Source: Undibacterium umbellatum
GTDB taxonomy: Bacteria > Pseudomonadota > Gammaproteobacteria > Burkholderiales > Burkholderiaceae_D
Direction: 5' to 3'
Length of the DNA stretch: 64,000 nt
Assembly (NCBI RefSeq): GCF_014284125.1
Contig: NZ_JACOFX010000007.1
Span: forward strand, 1 to 64,000
This document shows, piece after piece, positions 61,548 through 64,000 of the stretch; within the stretch, counting starts at the first letter, position 1, and each line of letters opens with the position of its first letter. Under the pieces are notes generated by a model that searched no databases, was not told the DNA's origin, and saw only the letters and a list, made by a program, of their open reading frames with translations. A program made the position numbers and the translations under genes.

Positions 61548-64000
61548 ATGGCCATCAACAGCGAACAACGCCCTGACCCTGATGTTTTGCTTGCCCACGT
61601 GCAGGAGCAAGAACGCAGGGCCATGCGTGGCAAGTTGCGCATTTATTTTGGAGCCTCCGCTGGCGTGGGCAAAACCTACGCCATGCTGACGGCCGCGCGC
61701 AAGCTGATTGCTGAAGGCCAGCAAGTGTTGGTCGGTGTCGTAGAAACCCATGGGCGTGATGAAACTGCTGCGCTGGTCGATGGGCTGGAAGTCTTACCGC
61801 CCAGGGCGATACCCTATCGCGACAAGACTCTCAGTGAATTTGACATAGACGCAGCACTGGAACGCCACCCCCCCCTGATCCTGATGGATGAACTGGCGCA
61901 TTCCAATGCCGCTGGTTCACGTCATCCCAAGCGCTGGCAGGATGTCGACGAATTGCTGAGTGCCGGTATTGATGTCTACACCACTGTCAATGTCCAGCAT
62001 CTGGAAAGTCTCAATGACGTAGTCGGTGGCATTACCGGCATACGCGTCAATGAAACCCTGCCTGACAAGGTTTTTGATGAAGCCGATGAAGTCGTGCTGG
62101 TGGATATCCCGGCCGATGAATTGCTGGCCAGGCTCAAATCTGGTCGCGTCTATCAACTCCCGCAGGCAGAACGCGCCGCCAAGAATTTCTTCCGCAAAGG
62201 TAATCTGATCGCCTTGCGCGAGCTGGCTCTGCGCCGCACCGCCGACCGGGTGGAAGATGATGTACAGGCTTATCGCATAGAAAAATCCATAGGCAGCATC
62301 TGGAAGACCGATGCCGCCCTGATGGCCTGCATAGGACCAGATGGTGATGCCGACCATCTGGTGCGCAGTGCTGCCCGGCTGGCCAGCCAGATGAGTGCAG
62401 AATGGCACGCCGTTTATGTCGAAACTCCGCAATTGCAGCGTCTGCCATCAGCACAGCGTGAACGTATTTTGAAGACACTGAAACTGGCGCAAGATCTTGG
62501 AGCGACTACGGCAGTGTTAACCGGCAAGGATGTTGCGCTGGCCATCGTTGAATATGCGCACAGCCATAATTTTTCACGTGTTGTGCTAGGACGAAACAGC
62601 AGCAGTAAATGGCGTTTTGCGTGGCAGCACACTTCACATCTGAAGAACATAGCCGACTATGCACCTGATCTGGATTTAATCGAGGTTGGACAAAGCCGGG
62701 CAAGTACTACAGACACTGAAAATGAAAAAAATACGGTGTCTGACAACATCAGTGAGTTTGCCAGCCCACGCGTACCGGCGCGGCACTGGCGTTATGTGTA
62801 TGCAGCCCTGGCCAGTGTTGCGGCCGGTTTGATTGCCACACCTTTATTCGAGGTGTTCAATCTGGTCAATATCGCCATGCTGTTTTTATTGACGGTGGTG
62901 CTGGTGGCGGTGAAATTTGGCCGCGGCCCTTCGGTACTGTCAACGATTATTGGTATTGCCGTATTCGATTTCTTTTTTGTACCACCACGTTTTTCTTTCG
63001 CGGTCAGCGACTTTCAGTATTTGATGACCTTTGCCGTCATGCTGGTGGTGGGTCTGATCACCGGTCACCTGACTGCTGATTTGCGCTACCAGGCCAGGGT
63101 GGCATCACACAGGGAATCGCGGGCACGGGCGCTGTATGAATTTGCCCGCGACTTATCCGGTGTGCTACTGGCAGAGCAGATTTCAGAAACCACGCAAGTT
63201 ATCATACAAAGGGCATTTCGTGCGCAGGCAACCCTGTTATTGCCTGATGATGGCGGGCACTTGCAAGCACCAGCCCTACCAGTCGATGGTCTGGACATGG
63301 GCATAGCGCAATGGTCTTTTGACAAGGTCGAAGCAGCAGGTATAGGTACAGACACCCTGCCCGCCAGCAATTTCTTTTATTTGCCACTGGTGGCACCCAT
63401 GCGCACCCGTGGCTTGCTGGCGATACAACCTGAGAGCAAGCGCTGGATCATGATCCCCGAGCAAAGGCAGCAACTCGATACCTTTGCCGCCCTGGCAGCA
63501 ATCGCGCTGGAACGCGTGCACTATATCGAAGTCGCACAAGATGCCCTGATCCATATGGAATCCGAACGCCTGCGCAATTCACTGCTGGCTGCCCTCTCGC
63601 ATGACTTGCGCACACCGCTGACTTCACTGGTGGGTATCTCCGAATCCCTGGCCATGTCCAAACCCGCACTGGCAGATGCACAACTGCATATGGCGCAAGC
63701 CCTGCGTGACGAAACCTTGCGCCTGTCTGCCCTGGTGACTAATTTGCTGGACATGGCGAGGATAGAAAGTGGTGAAGTCAAATTGAATTTGCAATGGCAA
63801 AGCTTTGAAGAAATCGTTGGCACTTCGCTACGCATCTGTAGCGAACAATTGCAAACGCACAAAGTGGAGACCAGGCTGCAAGCCGCTTTGCCACTGATCA
63901 ATTTTGATGCCGTGCTGATAGAGCGGGTATTGTGTAATTTGCTGGAAAATGCCTGCAAATATACGCCCGCCAATTCTCTCATCAGCATTTCAGCCGAACT
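61548..64000 (+). CDS. kdpD: Sensor histidine kinase KdpD (runs off the window)
   Basis: The frame stays open from the ATG at 61548 to the window end (817 codons). The KdpD-specific N-terminal domain carries a Walker A-like GASAGVGKTYAM and a DELAHSNAAGSRHPKRWQD Walker B region; a Usp-like domain follows, then four membrane helices of DUF4118 (residues about 410-510), a GAF-like domain and HisKA with the phospho-acceptor His in ALSHDLRTPLTSLV. The ATPase domain begins before the edge. It should sense K+ limitation or osmotic stress and, with KdpE beyond the window, control this operon. Confidence 0.96.
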   Translation, partial: MAINSEQRPDPDVLLAHVQEQERRAMRGKLRIYFGASAGVGKTYAMLTAARKLIAEGQQVLVGVVETHGRDETAALVDGLEVLPPRAIPYRDKTLSEFDIDAALERHPPLILMDELAHSNAAGSRHPKRWQDVDELLSAGIDVYTTVNVQHLESLNDVVGGITGIRVNETLPDKVFDEADEVVLVDIPADELLARLKSGRVYQLPQAERAAKNFFRKGNLIALRELALRRTADRVEDDVQAYRIEKSIGSIWKTDAALMACIGPDGDADHLVRSAARLASQMSAEWHAVYVETPQLQRLPSAQRERILKTLKLAQDLGATTAVLTGKDVALAIVEYAHSHNFSRVVLGRNSSSKWRFAWQHTSHLKNIADYAPDLDLIEVGQSRASTTDTENEKNTVSDNISEFASPRVPARHWRYVYAALASVAAGLIATPLFEVFNLVNIAMLFLLTVVLVAVKFGRGPSVLSTIIGIAVFDFFFVPPRFSFAVSDFQYLMTFAVMLVVGLITGHLTADLRYQARVASHRESRARALYEFARDLSGVLLAEQISETTQVIIQRAFRAQATLLLPDDGGHLQAPALPVDGLDMGIAQWSFDKVEAAGIGTDTLPASNFFYLPLVAPMRTRGLLAIQPESKRWIMIPEQRQQLDTFAALAAIALERVHYIEVAQDALIHMESERLRNSLLAALSHDLRTPLTSLVGISESLAMSKPALADAQLHMAQALRDETLRLSALVTNLLDMARIESGEVKLNLQWQSFEEIVGTSLRICSEQLQTHKVETRLQAALPLINFDAVLIERVLCNLLENACKYTPANSLISISAE

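Overview
The window looks like the chromosome of a betaproteobacterium of the family Oxalobacteraceae (Burkholderiales), possibly an Undibacterium-like organism. This rests on the protein families and style present (PuuD-type urate hydroxylase, UraD-AllC fusion, GTP-type PEP carboxykinase, several GGDEF/EAL proteins, Kdp system) and a moderate G+C content; I could not compare it with any database. No rRNA, tRNA or CRISPR array was seen.

Layout. 0-0.75 kb: the right end of an IS30-family element that cuts into a hypothetical gene. 0.8-3.3 kb: a translationally coupled three-gene set (secreted beta-sandwich protein, LytS-like kinase, LytTR regulator). 3.5-13.2 kb: a purine/urate catabolism region: 8-oxoguanine deaminase, NCS2 purine permease with a structured leader that may be a xanthine/urate riboswitch, UraD-AllC fusion, HIU hydrolase (uraH), LysR regulator, membrane urate hydroxylase (puuD) and an M20 hydrolase. 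Together they would take guanine oxidation products and urate to allantoate and ureidoglycine; allantoinase is not in the window. 13.3-16.3 kb: a decayed, partly AT-rich patch with serine hydrolase and acetyltransferase remnants, an Imm22-like immunity gene broken by one stop codon, and a DUF2314 gene. 16.4-25 kb: PBP1C and an alpha-2-macroglobulin with a CxEQ thioester, the usual periplasmic defence pair. 25.3-30.4 kb: a phosphatase-like protein whose signal peptide is encoded by an array of DnaA-box-like 12-mers, a SnoaL-like protein, riboflavin synthase, a 7TM-DISM kinase and a LysR regulator.

30.4-41.4 kb: small membrane proteins, a solute-binding protein, pckG, a D-2-hydroxyacid dehydrogenase, a GGDEF-EAL protein with a ruined GGDEF motif, YdcF-like, TlpA-like, GNAT and asparaginase-like proteins. 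41.5-46.8 kb: a bacteriocin-type export locus: C39-peptidase ABC exporter, HlyD adaptor, a 114-residue peptide with a double-glycine leader, and an AT-rich TraB/GumN protein plus a small membrane protein as candidate self-protection or processing partners. 47-56.4 kb: hisC, a MarR regulator divergent from a siderophore-interacting protein, a putative metalloprotease, an AlaC-type aminotransferase, a DyP peroxidase and a MASE1-PAS-GGDEF-EAL protein. 56.6-64 kb: the kdp potassium-uptake operon (a 34-codon leader gene, kdpF, A, B, C and the start of kdpD, which runs off the window).

Start codons were moved inward from the longest open frame wherever a ribosome binding site or family alignment from memory favoured it. 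Functional names come from motif recognition, not searches.
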